Origin: Pseudomonadota bacterium
GTDB lineage: Bacteria; Pseudomonadota; Gammaproteobacteria; Burkholderiales; Rhodocyclaceae
Length of the DNA stretch: 64,000 bases
Assembly (NCBI GenBank): GCA_008501585.1
Contig: QQUN01000027.1
Location: 1-64,000, forward strand
Direction: 5' to 3'
Positions 18,358-27,940 of this stretch are shown piece after piece. Within the stretch, counting starts at the first letter, position 1; every line of letters starts with the position of its first letter. The notes below the pieces were generated by a model. It worked only from the letters and a program-made list of their open reading frames with translations. It was not told where the DNA came from and ran no database searches. The position numbers were made by a program, and so were the translations under genes.

Positions 18358-18607
18358 GGCGCGGGCCTCTCGAAAAAACGGGCATGGTACGACGCGCTGC
18401 GAGGCAATTCCTTGAGCTGACCGGGCATGGCGGCGTGAAAGCGACGGGCGGTCGGAGGTGGGCTGGCGTGTGAATTTTTTGTTGCGCCCGCCCTTCAGAA
18501 AACCGTGCCCGCGGCCGTAGATGCACAGACGAACGCGCCGGGTTGGCTCATGTCTGTGCCGGCGCGCCTTTCGACCGGACCTCGTCCCCCTCGCTTTGCG
18601 AAAGGAT

Positions 18608-19777
18608 ATGCGCACCTCCATGTCCCGGCAGCCCTCGATCCGACTCGGTCACTCGCGCGCACAGGATGCCCGCCTGGCGGTGCAGGAATTCCATGCCGCG
18701 GTGGCGCAGACCGATGCGGCGCTGGTGGTGTTCTTCTGCTCGAGCCTGTACGACCTGGAAGTGTTGGCCGACGAGATGGCGCGGCGCTTTGCCGGTGTCG
18801 CCGTGATCGGCTGTACCACCGCTGGCGAGATCGGGCCGGCCGGCTACTGTCGTCACAGCCTGTCGGGGGCGAGCTTTGCGGCCGACGGCTGTACGGCGGT
18901 GGTCGGTGCCCTCGATGCGCTGCAGCAGTTCGAGGTGGCGCAGGGCCAGGCCCTGGCCAGCGGCCTGCTGGCGCAGCTCAAGGCGCAGCGGCCCGCGGCA
19001 TCGGCGGCCAACAGCTTCGGCATGCTGCTGATCGACGGGCTGTCGATCCGTGAAGAGGCGGTGGCGCATACGATTCAGTCAACGCTTGGCAGCCTGCCCG
19101 TGGTGGGCGGGTCGGCGGGCGATGACCTGAAGTTCAGCCGCACCTGGGTGTACCACGACGGGGCATTCCATGCCGACGGCGCGGTGCTGGCCTTGCTCCA
19201 CACCGAGCTGCCGTTCATGGCCTTCAAGACCCAGCACTTCCTGACCGAGGCGGAGCGCCTGGTGGTGACCGAGGCGGATGCCAGCCGCCGCATTGTCTAC
19301 GAAATCAATGGCCTGCCGGCGGCCGAGGAATACGCGCGGCTGATCGGCGCGACGCAGGCTGGCCTGGGGCCGGCGCAGTTTGCGGCCCACCCGATCGTGG
19401 TGTTGATCGACGGTACCGACTATGTGCGCTCGATCCAGAAGGTCAATGCCGACGGCAGCCTGACGTTCTACTGTGCCATCGAGGAAGGGCTGGTGCTGCG
19501 CGTGGCGCGGGGGCAGGACATTGTCGCTGATCTGGCGCAGACCCTGGACCGCGTGCGCGAACTGATCGGCCCGCCCGAGCTGATCTTCAGTTGCGACTGC
19601 ATTCTGCGTCACCTCGAAATGGAGGCGCGTGCTCAGCGCGAGGCGGTGGCCGAGCTGCTGGTCGGCAACAATGCGGTCGGTTTCAGCACCTACGGCGAGC
19701 AATACGGCGGCGTGCATATCAACCAGACGCTGACCGGCATCGCCATCGGCCGCTCGCTGGAGGCCGGTGATGGCTGA
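18608..19777 (+). CDS. FIST-domain sensory protein
   Basis: This 389-aa protein has FIST_N (about 40-230, LVVFFCSSLYDLEVLADEMA, GCTTAGEIGPAGY) and FIST_C (about 235-370, YARLIGATQAGLGPAQFAAHP). FIST proteins are predicted intracellular sensors of small ligands, possibly amino acids, and are usually coded next to signalling kinases. The stop overlaps the start of the following histidine kinase by 8-11 bp, so the two work together. Start choice is between ATG 18608 (ribosome site AAAGGA only 1 nt away) and ATG 18620 (13 nt away); neither spacing is ideal. The final Cys-containing segment FSCDCILRHLEM is typical of the family. Confidence 0.88.
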   Translation: MRTSMSRQPSIRLGHSRAQDARLAVQEFHAAVAQTDAALVVFFCSSLYDLEVLADEMARRFAGVAVIGCTTAGEIGPAGYCRHSLSGASFAADGCTAVVGALDALQQFEVAQGQALASGLLAQLKAQRPAASAANSFGMLLIDGLSIREEAVAHTIQSTLGSLPVVGGSAGDDLKFSRTWVYHDGAFHADGAVLALLHTELPFMAFKTQHFLTEAERLVVTEADASRRIVYEINGLPAAEEYARLIGATQAGLGPAQFAAHPIVVLIDGTDYVRSIQKVNADGSLTFYCAIEEGLVLRVARGQDIVADLAQTLDRVRELIGPPELIFSCDCILRHLEMEARAQREAVAELLVGNNAVGFSTYGEQYGGVHINQTLTGIAIGRSLEAGDG

Positions 19778-20882
19778 GGATCACGGCACGGCCAAGCGCA
19801 GCCTGCAGGACGAGGTCGTCCGTCAGCAGAAGATCATCCGCGCATTGATGGACCGTATCGAACGCGAATCGGACGCGCGACGCTCCGACTTCGGCCTGTT
19901 CCAGAGCACCGTGACGCTCGAGAACCAGGTGCGCGAACGCACCGTCGAGCTCGAGAACGCGCTGCTCGAGAACAAGAAGATCACCCAGAACCTCGCCGCG
20001 GCGCGGGCCCGCATGGCGGAGGAGATCGATGAACGCCGCCGGGCGCAGGAGGCCCAGCGTGCGCTGATCCAGAAGCTCGAAAGCGCCCAGCACCAGCTGC
20101 TGCAGTCGGAAAAGCTGGCCTCCATCGGGCAGCTGGCCGCCGGTGTGGCGCATGAGATCAACAACCCCATCGGCTTCGTGCACTCGAACCTGGCAACGCT
20201 CAAGACCTATGCCGCTGATCTGCTGCGACTGCTCGCCGCCTACGAGCAGGGGGCGCCGCCGGGCGATATCGAGGCAGTCCGCCAGGCCATCGATATCGAC
20301 TACCTGCGCACCGACATCGGGGCGCTGATCGACGAGTCGATCGACGGTACGGCGCGGGTGCGCCGCATCGTGCAGGACATGCGCGACTTCTCGCGCATGG
20401 GCGACGACGGCTGGCAGCTGGCCGACCTGCACCACGGCCTGGAGAGTACGCTCAACGTGGTGTGGAGCGAGATCAAGTACAAGGCGCAGATCGTCAAGAA
20501 GCTCGGCTGTCTGCCCGAGGTCGAGTGCCTGCCATTCCAGATCAACCAGGTGTTCATGAACCTGCTGGTCAACGCCGCCCAGGCGCTCGACGGGCGCGGC
20601 ACCATCACGCTGAGTTCCGGCGTGGACGGCGAGCGGGTGTGGATCGCGGTGGCCGACACGGGCGCCGGCATCGCGCCCGAGCACCTGTCAAAGATCTTCG
20701 ACCCCTTCTTCACCACCAAGCCGGTTGGGCAGGGGACCGGCCTGGGTTTGTCGGTCTCCTACGGCATCGCTCATCGTCATGGCGGCTGCATCGAGGTCGA
20801 CAGCCAGCCGGGTGCCGGCACCACCTTCCGTCTCTGGCTGCCCGTGCGCCAGGGCGCGGCGTCGGCCGTGGCGCAACCCTGA
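19770..20882 (+). CDS. Soluble sensor histidine kinase paired with FIST protein
   Basis: This is a 370-aa cytoplasmic kinase with no transmembrane segment. A long coiled coil (about 10-105) leads to a HisKA domain with [17 protein letters not shown] and a HATPase_c domain with [25 protein letters not shown] and [13 protein letters not shown]. It lacks its own input domain, so the FIST protein coded immediately upstream, with overlapping reading frames, is the probable sensor partner. No response regulator is adjacent; the GGDEF-EAL gene 117 bp downstream is a possible output but has no receiver domain. A GTG at 19767 would add one residue. Confidence 0.9.
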   Translation: MAEDHGTAKRSLQDEVVRQQKIIRALMDRIERESDARRSDFGLFQSTVTLENQVRERTVELENALLENKKITQNLAAARARMAEEIDERRRAQEAQRALIQKLESAQHQLLQSEKLASIGQLAAGVAHEINNPIGFVHSNLATLKTYAADLLRLLAAYEQGAPPGDIEAVRQAIDIDYLRTDIGALIDESIDGTARVRRIVQDMRDFSRMGDDGWQLADLHHGLESTLNVVWSEIKYKAQIVKKLGCLPEVECLPFQINQVFMNLLVNAAQALDGRGTITLSSGVDGERVWIAVADTGAGIAPEHLSKIFDPFFTTKPVGQGTGLGLSVSYGIAHRHGGCIEVDSQPGAGTTFRLWLPVRQGAASAVAQP

Positions 20883-20999
20883 GGTGAGGGTCCCCATCGT
20901 CCCCCGTTCGCGCCGTCGCCCCCGGCATGCTCGCCCGGCCGCCGCCATGATGGTGGGCGACGGCTTTCATCCAATCCGGCTTTCGAGGCCCGCTGTTTC

Positions 21000-22715
21000 A
21001 TGATGCAGATCTACCGCAAACCGCCACAGGCCTTGCCCTCGGAGAGCGCCTTCTTCCGCCTGCCCGGCGCCCTGTTGATGATCCTCGACGAAGACTGGAT
21101 CATCCAGATGATGAGTGAATCGTGGCGCGATGTGCTCGGCATGGGGCAAGACACCCTGCGCTGGCGGCGCTTCCCCGAACTGGTTCACGAACTCGACCAC
21201 GGCGACGTGCTCGCCCGCCTCGCCTGTATCGACGACACCCTCACCACGGTCCGTTTCTCCTGTCGCTGCCGCAAGGCCGACGGGCAGTATGTTGGCCTGG
21301 CCTGGAGTGTCAGCCACGATGTCTCCCAGGGGCTGTTCTACGCCGCGGCGCATGAAACCGGACTCAATCTGACGCACCATGAGGCACGCCTGCCCGAAGT
21401 GTTTGTCGACGGGCTGACCGGCCTGCCCAACCGCGGCCTGTTCCTCGACCGTGTCACCCACGCCATGCAGCGCGCCGCGCGGCGCAAGGACCTGACCTTT
21501 GCCGTCATCCACTGCGGCGTGGACCGTTTCAGCGTCATCAACCACAGCCTCGGCAACCGCATCGGTGACCTGCTGCTGATCGAAGTGGCCAACCTGCTGC
21601 GCCGAACCACCCGCCCCACCGACATGGTTGCCCGCCTCGGTGGCGACGAATTCGGCATCCTGCTCGAAGACATCCGCGACGCTACCTCGCCCGTGCGCGT
21701 CATCCAGCGTCTGCAGGACAAGCTCGTGCTGCCCTTCCGCCTCTATACGCACGAGGTGTTCTCCAGCCTGTCCTCCGGCATCACCCTGTCCGGCGAACAG
21801 TATGTCGAAGCCGACGTCATGCTGCGCGACGCCAACATGGCCATGGGCCGCGCCAAGGGGCAGGGCGGCGGCGGCTACGTGCTGTTCGATCGCGGCATGC
21901 ACGAAGAAGCCCTGCGCCGGCTCGACCTCGAGCTCGACCTGCGCCGCGCGCTCGAGCGCAACCAGTTCGAGGCCTACTACCAACCCATCGTGCGTGTCAG
22001 CGACCGCCGGCTGATCGGCTTCGAAGCCCTGGTGCGCTGGAACCACCCCGAACGCGGCCTCATCTCCCCGGCCGACTTCATTCCGCTGGCCGAAGAAAGC
22101 GGCCTCATCGTGCACATCGGCCGCTGGATGCTGCACCAGGCCTGCGCCCAGATGCGCGCCTGGCAACTGGCCTTCCCCCGCCGGCCGGCGCTCACCGTCA
22201 GCGTCAACCTCTCGGCCCGCCAGTTGCTGCACCCCGACATCCTCCCCGAGATCCGCCGCACCCTGCGCGAGACCGGGCTGTCGGCCCGCCACCTCAAGCT
22301 CGAGATCACCGAAAGCGCCATGATGGAAGACGCCGAGCGCGCCATCGAGCTGCTCGAAACCCTCAAGCGCACCCGTCTCAAGCTCATGCTCGACGACTTC
22401 GGCACCGGCTACTCCTCGCTCTCCTACCTGCACCGCCTGCCCATCGACGTGCTCAAGGTCGACCGCTCCTTCGTCATGCACATGCACGAACGCATCGAAG
22501 ACCGCAGCTTCGTCGAAACCATCGTCAACCTGGCCCAGAAACTCGGCCGCCCGGTGGTCTGCGAAGGGGTGGAGCTGCCCGAGCAGGAAGCCCTGCTGCG
22601 CGAGCTGAGCGTGGAATACGCGCAGGGCTACCTGTATTCACGGCCGGTGACGGCCGCGCAGGCCGAGATGCTGATCATCGAGGACGCGGCGCGAGGGGCG
22701 CGCAAGCGGGGGTAG
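21000..22715 (+). CDS. PAS-GGDEF-EAL bifunctional c-di-GMP protein
   Basis: This 571-aa soluble protein makes and/or degrades cyclic di-GMP. A degenerate PAS domain (about 20-115) is followed by a GGDEF domain with an intact GGDEF motif at 214-218 and by an EAL domain (EAL at 342-344). The EAL domain keeps its metal and catalytic segments (NLSARQ, EITESAMM, DDFGTGYSSLSYL, KVDRSF, EGVE). Both activities could therefore be functional. The RxxD inhibitory site upstream of GGDEF is not evident. Start at ATG 21000 (or 21003). It lies 117 bp after the FIST kinase gene and may share its regulon. Confidence 0.93.
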   Translation: MMQIYRKPPQALPSESAFFRLPGALLMILDEDWIIQMMSESWRDVLGMGQDTLRWRRFPELVHELDHGDVLARLACIDDTLTTVRFSCRCRKADGQYVGLAWSVSHDVSQGLFYAAAHETGLNLTHHEARLPEVFVDGLTGLPNRGLFLDRVTHAMQRAARRKDLTFAVIHCGVDRFSVINHSLGNRIGDLLLIEVANLLRRTTRPTDMVARLGGDEFGILLEDIRDATSPVRVIQRLQDKLVLPFRLYTHEVFSSLSSGITLSGEQYVEADVMLRDANMAMGRAKGQGGGGYVLFDRGMHEEALRRLDLELDLRRALERNQFEAYYQPIVRVSDRRLIGFEALVRWNHPERGLISPADFIPLAEESGLIVHIGRWMLHQACAQMRAWQLAFPRRPALTVSVNLSARQLLHPDILPEIRRTLRETGLSARHLKLEITESAMMEDAERAIELLETLKRTRLKLMLDDFGTGYSSLSYLHRLPIDVLKVDRSFVMHMHERIEDRSFVETIVNLAQKLGRPVVCEGVELPEQEALLRELSVEYAQGYLYSRPVTAAQAEMLIIEDAARGARKRG

Positions 22716-22940
22716 GCTGGGGGTGGGGTGTCAGCCAATCAGGCCATTTCCACGCATTTCTGAATGCCCGGCAGGTATTGACTGGGTCGTCGGGGGCGCA
22801 GGCCAACGCGTCGGCGACGACCGGGTTGCCTCGCTGGCGAAAGCGAACACATGCACCAATGAGCGGCCTGCGCACGATGCTTGAAGGCGGGCGCTGATCG
22901 GCGTTCATCGGCACCTTCGCCGGAGCGCCGGCCAAGCGTG
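22716..22940. other. 225-bp convergent intergenic region, no feature seen
   Basis: This lies between the GGDEF-EAL stop and the LysR stop on the opposite strand. I found no stable terminator-like stem with a T-run and no credible open frame. Confidence 0.5.
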
Positions 22941-23819
22941 TCAGCTGCGTTTCAGAAGGGCTTCACACCACTCGCGGAAGACGCGGATCTTTGGCCAGGT
23001 CGACTTGTGCCGCGCATTGACCAGGTAGTAGGCGCTGCGCGAGTTGGCGACCAGACCGAAGGGCGCGACCAGCCGCCCCGAGCGCAGGTCGGCGTCGACA
23101 TACACGGTCTGGCCGATGGCGATCCCGAGGCCGTCCGCGGCGGCTTGGTAGGCAAGCGCCGCATTGGCGAACTTGGGGCCGGCGAGCGGATCGATGGCGA
23201 GCCCGGCGGTGTCGATCCACACCCCCCAGGACTCCGGGCGGATCATCGAGTGTAGTCGCGGCACGTGCTCCAGGTCAGCTGGCGTGCGCAACTGGCGTGC
23301 CGTCTCCGGGCTGCACACCGGCGTGAAGGCGTCGCGGAAGACCAGCAGCCAGTCGTGGTCCTTGGGCGGCTCGTCGCGCACGCGCACGGCGAAGTCGAAG
23401 TCGTCGAGTGCGACCTCGTCAGCAATCGCCGTCGTGTTGACCTCCACCTCGATCTCCGGATAACGGCCGATGAAGTCACCCAGATTCGGCACCAGCCAGC
23501 GGATCGCAAAGGTCGGTGCGAGGCGCAGGCGCAGGTGGGTGGGTGCGGCGCTGGAGCGGACTTCGAGCACCGCGCGTTCGAGCTGATCGAAGGCAGGGCC
23601 GAGCCGCTCACCCAGCCGACGCCCCTCGGCCGTCAATACGAGCCGGCGGCCGGTGCGTTCGAACAGCGGCACGCCCACCCAGGCTTCGAGCTGCTGGACC
23701 TGCTGGCTCACTGCGCCGGGCGTCACGCACAGTGCTTCGGCGGCCTGCGCGATGCTGGAATGGCGGGCAGCGGCTTCGAAGGCGCGCAGGGCGGTGAGGG
23801 GGATGCGCGGACGGCTCAC
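22941..23819 (-). CDS. LysR-family regulator (GcvA-like)
   Basis: This 292-aa LysR protein has an N-terminal HTH (about 5-65, FEAAARHSSIAQAAEALCVTPGAVSQQVQQLE) and a C-terminal periplasmic-binding-like effector domain (about 92-285). The wording of the HTH is like the GcvA/AmpR subgroup. It is divergent from the CoA-transferase gene across a 187-bp AT-rich spacer with an interrupted dyad. LysR genes in this position normally activate the divergent operon, so the effector is probably the substrate or CoA intermediate of that pathway. Confidence 0.9.
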   Translation of the reverse strand: MSRPRIPLTALRAFEAAARHSSIAQAAEALCVTPGAVSQQVQQLEAWVGVPLFERTGRRLVLTAEGRRLGERLGPAFDQLERAVLEVRSSAAPTHLRLRLAPTFAIRWLVPNLGDFIGRYPEIEVEVNTTAIADEVALDDFDFAVRVRDEPPKDHDWLLVFRDAFTPVCSPETARQLRTPADLEHVPRLHSMIRPESWGVWIDTAGLAIDPLAGPKFANAALAYQAAADGLGIAIGQTVYVDADLRSGRLVAPFGLVANSRSAYYLVNARHKSTWPKIRVFREWCEALLKRS

Positions 23820-23854
23820 TGGTGTATTCCAGAGGACTTATTGGGTTTAGAAAA

Positions 23855-23890
23855 ACTATACAGCGTGACAGAAAAACTCGCTGGCATAGT
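23855..23890. promoter_or_regulatory. Interrupted dyad in lysR/CoA-transferase promoter
   Basis: ACTATACAGCG (23855-23865) and CGCTGGCATAGT (23879-23890) are near-perfect inverted repeats (one mismatch and one extra base), 13 bp apart, in AT-rich DNA 36 bp upstream of lysR. It has the size expected of a LysR-type binding site. Binding is inferred. Confidence 0.5.
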
Positions 23891-24006
23891 TGTTTCTTGC
23901 GGGATTAGCATCCATGCCAGACTCGGCTCTGATCGAGGCGGATTTTCCGGTGAGGAATCTTCGATTTCGCACTGCAACACAGAATAACTATATATCAGGA
24001 GACGCC

Positions 24007-25227
24007 ATGCACGCCCCTCTGACTGGCATCAAGGTGCTCGAACTCGGCCAGTTGATCGCCGGCCCGTTCGCGGCCCGCATGCTCGGTGAGTTCGGTGCCG
24101 AGGTGATCAAGATCGAGCCCCCGGGCCAAGGTGACCCCTTGCGCTCATGGCGAAAACTCCACAATGGGACTTCGCTATGGTGGTACGTGCAGGCACGCAA
24201 CAAGAAGTCCGTGGCGGTCGATCTGCGCAGCGAGACAGGCCAGGAGGTGGTGCGCCGGCTGGCGCGCGAGGCCGATATCGTGATCGAGAACTTCCGCCCT
24301 GGTACGCTGGAGAAATGGGGCCTGGGCTATGACGCCCTGTCGGCCGAGAACCCCGGGCTGATCATGGTGCGCGTGTCCGGCTTCGGCCAGACCGGGCCGA
24401 TGCGCGACCAACCCGGCTTCGGCGCCATCGGTGAGTCGATGGGTGGGTTGCGTTATGTCACCGGCTACCCCGACCGACCGCCGGTACGCCTGAATCTGTC
24501 GATCGGCGATTCGGTCGCCGGCCTGCACGCGGTGATCGGCGCGCTGATGGCGCTGCGCCACCGCGAGGCGCGTGGCGGCACGGGGCAGGTGGTGGATGTG
24601 GCGCTCTATGAGTCGGTCTTCAACCTGATGGAGTGCATGGTCCCCGAGTACGCCATGTACGGTGTGGTGCGCGAGCGCACCGGGAGCAACCTGACCGGTA
24701 TCGTGCCGTCGAACACCTACGTGTCGCGCGACGGCGTGAACATCATCATTGCCGCCAACGGCGACGGCATCTTCCGCCGCCTGATGACAGTCATCGACCG
24801 CGAGGACATTGGCAACGATCCGCGCTTTGCCAACAACAGCGGGCGCGGGGCAGCGGCGGATTTCATCGACGGGGCAATTGGCGAATGGTGTGCCCGTCAC
24901 GACGCCGAGGCGATCATCGCGCTGCTCAAGGCGGCCGGCGTGCCCAACGGCAAGATCTACAGCGCCGCCGACATCGTCGAGGATCCGCAATACCAGGCAC
25001 GCGACATGATTCTCGCCGCCGAGCTTGAGGACGGGGCGCAGATCAAGATGCCGGGCATTGTCCCGAAGCTCGGCCTGACGCCGGGCGCGGTCGAGACCCT
25101 CGGGCCCGCCATCGGCGCCCATACCGCCGAGGTGTTGCGCGCCGCGGGTTACACCGGCGCGCAGCTTGCCGAACTGGAAGCTAAGGGGGCGATTGCGCTG
25201 TCCGCACCGCAGGGAGGTGCGCAATGA
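24007..25227 (+). CDS. Class III (CaiB/BaiF) CoA-transferase
   Basis: This 406-aa family III CoA-transferase moves CoA between carboxylic acids. The N-terminus LTGIKVLELGQLIAGPFAARMLGEFGAEV is typical. The catalytic aspartate expected at about residue 169 in formyl-CoA transferase corresponds to D168 in NLSIGDSVAG. The start ATG 24007 has AGGAG 6 nt upstream; longer starts have none. The stop overlaps the downstream HMG-CoA-lyase-like gene by 4 bp, followed by a TRAP transporter. It therefore likely activates the imported dicarboxylate, perhaps with succinyl-CoA as donor. The substrate is inferred, not shown. Confidence 0.9.
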   Translation: MHAPLTGIKVLELGQLIAGPFAARMLGEFGAEVIKIEPPGQGDPLRSWRKLHNGTSLWWYVQARNKKSVAVDLRSETGQEVVRRLAREADIVIENFRPGTLEKWGLGYDALSAENPGLIMVRVSGFGQTGPMRDQPGFGAIGESMGGLRYVTGYPDRPPVRLNLSIGDSVAGLHAVIGALMALRHREARGGTGQVVDVALYESVFNLMECMVPEYAMYGVVRERTGSNLTGIVPSNTYVSRDGVNIIIAANGDGIFRRLMTVIDREDIGNDPRFANNSGRGAAADFIDGAIGEWCARHDAEAIIALLKAAGVPNGKIYSAADIVEDPQYQARDMILAAELEDGAQIKMPGIVPKLGLTPGAVETLGPAIGAHTAEVLRAAGYTGAQLAELEAKGAIALSAPQGGAQ

Positions 25228-26141
25228 CAGCCACTCGAAAGCGCATCGAACTCACCGAAGTGGTCATGCGCGACGGCCTGCAGATCGAGCCGGCGATCGT
25301 GCCGACCGATACCAAGGTCGCGCTGATCGACCAACTCTCCGAACAGGGGTACGCGCGCATTGAGGTGAGCTCCTTCGTCTCCGCCAGCGCGGTGCCGGCG
25401 CTCGCCGACGCGGCAGAGGTATTCGCGCGCATCCGCCGGCGGCCGGGTACCGTGTACAGTGCGCTGGTGATGACCCCGCGCGGCGCGGCGCGCGCGCTGG
25501 CCGCACAGGCCGACGAACTATCGCTGGTGGTGTCCGCCTCGGAGGCACACAACCGTGCCAACGCGGGCCGCGACATCGACACCTCGTTCGACGGTTTCGC
25601 CGAGATCGCGCTGCTCGCGCGCGACACCCCGGCCACGCTGTGCGGTGCCATCGCGATGAGCTTCGGCTGCCCGCTGGAGGGCGATATTCCGTTCGAGCGC
25701 GTGCTCGGCCTGGTCGGCCGCTATGCCAATCTCGGCGTGCGCTCGGTCAGCCTGGCCGACACCACCGGCATGGGCTACCCGACACAGATTGCGGCGCTGT
25801 GCGAGGCGGCGCTGCGCCGCTTCCCCGACGTGCGCATCGGGCTTCACCTGCACGATACCCGTGGGCTCGGCCTGGCCAACGTGCATGCGGCGCTGGGCGT
25901 GGGCATCGAGCGTTTCGACGCCAGCCTGGGCGGGCTGGGAGGCTGCCCGTTCGCGCCCGGAGCGTCAGGCAACATCTGTACCGAGGATCTCGTGCACATG
26001 CTCGAACTGATGGGCTACGACACAGGCGTCGATCTGGACACACTGATTGCGCTGCGGCCGGCATTGGAGAATGCCGTTGGCCATGCGCTGCACGGCCATG
26101 TCGGCCGTGCCGGCCCGTGCCATCGGCTGGCTAGGGCCTGA
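25224..26141 (+). CDS. HMG-CoA lyase-like enzyme (DRE-TIM metallolyase)
   Basis: This 305-aa aldolase-type TIM-barrel enzyme cleaves a 3-hydroxyacyl-CoA to a keto acid and acetyl-CoA. All HMG-CoA lyase residues are present: R16-D17 (VMRDGLQ), metal ligands H208/H210 in HLHDTRG, loop cysteine C241 in GLGGCPFAPGASGN and E254 in TEDLVHML. So it should process 3-hydroxy-3-methylglutaryl-CoA or a close relative such as citramalyl-CoA. It is translationally coupled (ATGA) to the CoA-transferase. In leucine degradation this enzyme sits with liuABCD genes, which are absent here, so a stand-alone catabolic role is favoured. Confidence 0.9.
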   Translation: MTATRKRIELTEVVMRDGLQIEPAIVPTDTKVALIDQLSEQGYARIEVSSFVSASAVPALADAAEVFARIRRRPGTVYSALVMTPRGAARALAAQADELSLVVSASEAHNRANAGRDIDTSFDGFAEIALLARDTPATLCGAIAMSFGCPLEGDIPFERVLGLVGRYANLGVRSVSLADTTGMGYPTQIAALCEAALRRFPDVRIGLHLHDTRGLGLANVHAALGVGIERFDASLGGLGGCPFAPGASGNICTEDLVHMLELMGYDTGVDLDTLIALRPALENAVGHALHGHVGRAGPCHRLARA

Positions 26142-26218
26142 ATGTACCGAATTGCACGGCGAGGTTCGCGTCGCGCACCGATTCATCCGCCGTGACGGTG
26201 GTGGCGGAAAGCAGAACC

Positions 26219-26237
26219 GGGCAGCGTTGGGCTGCCC
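26219..26237 (+). other. Short hairpin ahead of dctP ribosome site
   Basis: GGGCAGC and GCTGCCC pair with a 5-nt loop, 12 nt before the GAGGAG ribosome site of dctP. It may tune translation or protect a processed mRNA end. There is no T-tract. Confidence 0.4.
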
Positions 26238-26262
26238 ATCACATCAACGAGGAGACACCAAA

Positions 26263-27243
26263 ATGAAAAAAAACCTGCTGGCCGGTCTGCTGCTTGCCGC
26301 GAGCGTCGGCATCGTCCATGCGGCCGACTTCACGATGCGTCTGAGCCATCAGCTGCCGCCCACCCACCACGTCGCCAAGGCGCTCGACCGTTTTGCCGAG
26401 GATGTTGCCAAGGAAACCGGCAAGCGTGTCGAGGTGCAGATCTTCGGCTCCGAGCAGGCCTTCAAGGCAGCCCAGAACCACGCCGCCGTCGCCCGCGGGC
26501 AGATCGAGGCAGCGGTCGTCACCAACTTCCAGTGGGGCGGCACCATCCCCGAGATGAACGTCATCACCCTGCCGTACTTCATGACCGACCTGCCGCGACT
26601 GGAGCGCTTCCCCAAATCGGACGCAGCCAAGGTGCTGGAAGACAAGCTGCTCGAGAAGGGCGTGCGCAACATCGCCTGGCTGTACACTTCGCGGCAGAGC
26701 ATCTTCACCTCGAACAGCAAGCCGCTGATCAATACCGAGGACTTCTCCGGCATGAAGGTGCGCGGCCTGTCCAAACTGGTCGATGAGGGCCTGATCGCTG
26801 TGGGTGCCGCGCCCGCGACCATGCCCGGCTCCGAGGTGTACCAAGCACTGCAGACGGGGGTGATCGACGCCGGCCTCACCGACGTCTCGGCCGGCTACAG
26901 CCGGCGCTACTACGAAGTGCAGAAGTACGGCACGGTGACCCCCTTCTTTGCCGTCTACTTCCACCTCTTCGTCACCCCGGCGTGGTGGGACAAGCTGCCC
27001 GACGATGTGCGTGCCGGCATCGAGCGCGCCGCCGACAAGGCCGAGCGCGACATCATCAGCGTGACCGAGGAGACCGCCGCCAACGCCATCACCCAGCTCA
27101 AGGAGAAGGGTATGGTGATCCACGTGCAGCCCGAGGCGGAGGTCGCGGCGTGGAAGTCGCGCATGCAGAAGCCGGTGCTTGACGCGTTCCGCAAGCTCGG
27201 CCCCGATGCCACGAAACTGGTCGAGCTGATCGAGAAGCTCTGA
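26263..27243 (+). CDS. dctP: TRAP transporter solute-binding protein (DctP family)
   Basis: This 326-aa periplasmic receptor catches a carboxylate and hands it to the DctQM permease. A signal peptide (MKKNLLAGLLLAASVGIVHAA, cut near residue 22) is followed by a typical DctP fold with MRLSHQLPPTHHVAKALDRFAEDV. The family carboxylate-anchoring arginine likely lies in GMKVRGLSK. ATG 26263 has GAGGAG upstream. It is the third gene of the catabolic island and lies 120 bp after the lyase, so it may have its own expression level. Ligand is a C4-C6 hydroxy- or dicarboxylate by context only. Confidence 0.93.
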   Translation: MKKNLLAGLLLAASVGIVHAADFTMRLSHQLPPTHHVAKALDRFAEDVAKETGKRVEVQIFGSEQAFKAAQNHAAVARGQIEAAVVTNFQWGGTIPEMNVITLPYFMTDLPRLERFPKSDAAKVLEDKLLEKGVRNIAWLYTSRQSIFTSNSKPLINTEDFSGMKVRGLSKLVDEGLIAVGAAPATMPGSEVYQALQTGVIDAGLTDVSAGYSRRYYEVQKYGTVTPFFAVYFHLFVTPAWWDKLPDDVRAGIERAADKAERDIISVTEETAANAITQLKEKGMVIHVQPEAEVAAWKSRMQKPVLDAFRKLGPDATKLVELIEKL

Positions 27244-27254
27244 CCTCCGTCTGT

Positions 27255-27292
27255 CCGGCCCCGGTGTTGCCATCGTGCGACGCCGGGGCCGG
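27255..27292 (+). other. Strong hairpin between dctP and dctQ
   Basis: CCGGCCCCGG (27255-27264) and CCGGGGCCGG (27283-27292) form a perfect 10-bp stem, with no T-run after it. It lies just after dctP. Such stems commonly protect the binding-protein mRNA and give more receptor than permease. Confidence 0.6.
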
Positions 27293-27319
27293 GCCGTTCT
27301 ATCCGGTGGCGTATTTCCG

Positions 27320-27940
27320 ATGACAAATACCAACTCCACACGCACACACCCATCCACCCCGACCCTTGCGCAGCGCGCCGCCAAAGGCCTCGATGCCGTG
27401 GTCGGCGGCCTGTGCTCGGCGGCAATGGCCATGTCCGCGCTGGCCTTGATCGCCTCGCTCGGCATGGTCGTGTACTCGGTGGTGATGCGCTACATCTTCA
27501 ATGTCCCGCAGACCTGGGTCGATGACCTGGTCGGCTTCCTGCTGGTGGCCATAGTCCTGCTCGGCGCCGGCGACGTGATGCGCCGCGGCGAGCACATCGG
27601 CGTGGACCTGCTCACCAGCCGGCTGGGCCCGAGGGGGCAGCGCATTGCCGCCATCTGGTCGTTGCTCGCAGTGCTCGTGACCGCCGCGATGTTCGTCGTC
27701 GAGGGCTGGGAGACGGTGAGCTTCTCGAAGATGCTCGGCATCGTGTCGCAGGGGCATCTGGAAGTGCCGATCTACATTGTCCAGCTCGCGGTGCCGATCG
27801 GCGGTGCCTTGTTCGGCCTCGCGGCGCTGGTGGCGCTGCTGCGCACCGCGCTCGGCGAGGACGTGCGGGTGAGCCGCGGGGAGTCCGCGGTGGGCGGTCA
27901 CGACCCGGATGGAGAATCGCAAGACGGAGCACGCTCATGA
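27320..27940 (+). CDS. dctQ: TRAP transporter small permease subunit (DctQ family)
   Basis: This is a 206-aa four-helix membrane protein, the small subunit of the TRAP permease. Four hydrophobic segments lie at about 35-60, 72-92, 112-132 and 155-180. The central segment has VVMRYIFNVPQTWVDDLVGFLL, typical of DctQ. The N- and C-termini are polar. Start ATG 27320 is chosen over 27275; the ribosome site is weak, suggesting low expression relative to dctP. The stop overlaps dctM by 4 bp. Confidence 0.9.
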   Translation: MTNTNSTRTHPSTPTLAQRAAKGLDAVVGGLCSAAMAMSALALIASLGMVVYSVVMRYIFNVPQTWVDDLVGFLLVAIVLLGAGDVMRRGEHIGVDLLTSRLGPRGQRIAAIWSLLAVLVTAAMFVVEGWETVSFSKMLGIVSQGHLEVPIYIVQLAVPIGGALFGLAALVALLRTALGEDVRVSRGESAVGGHDPDGESQDGARS

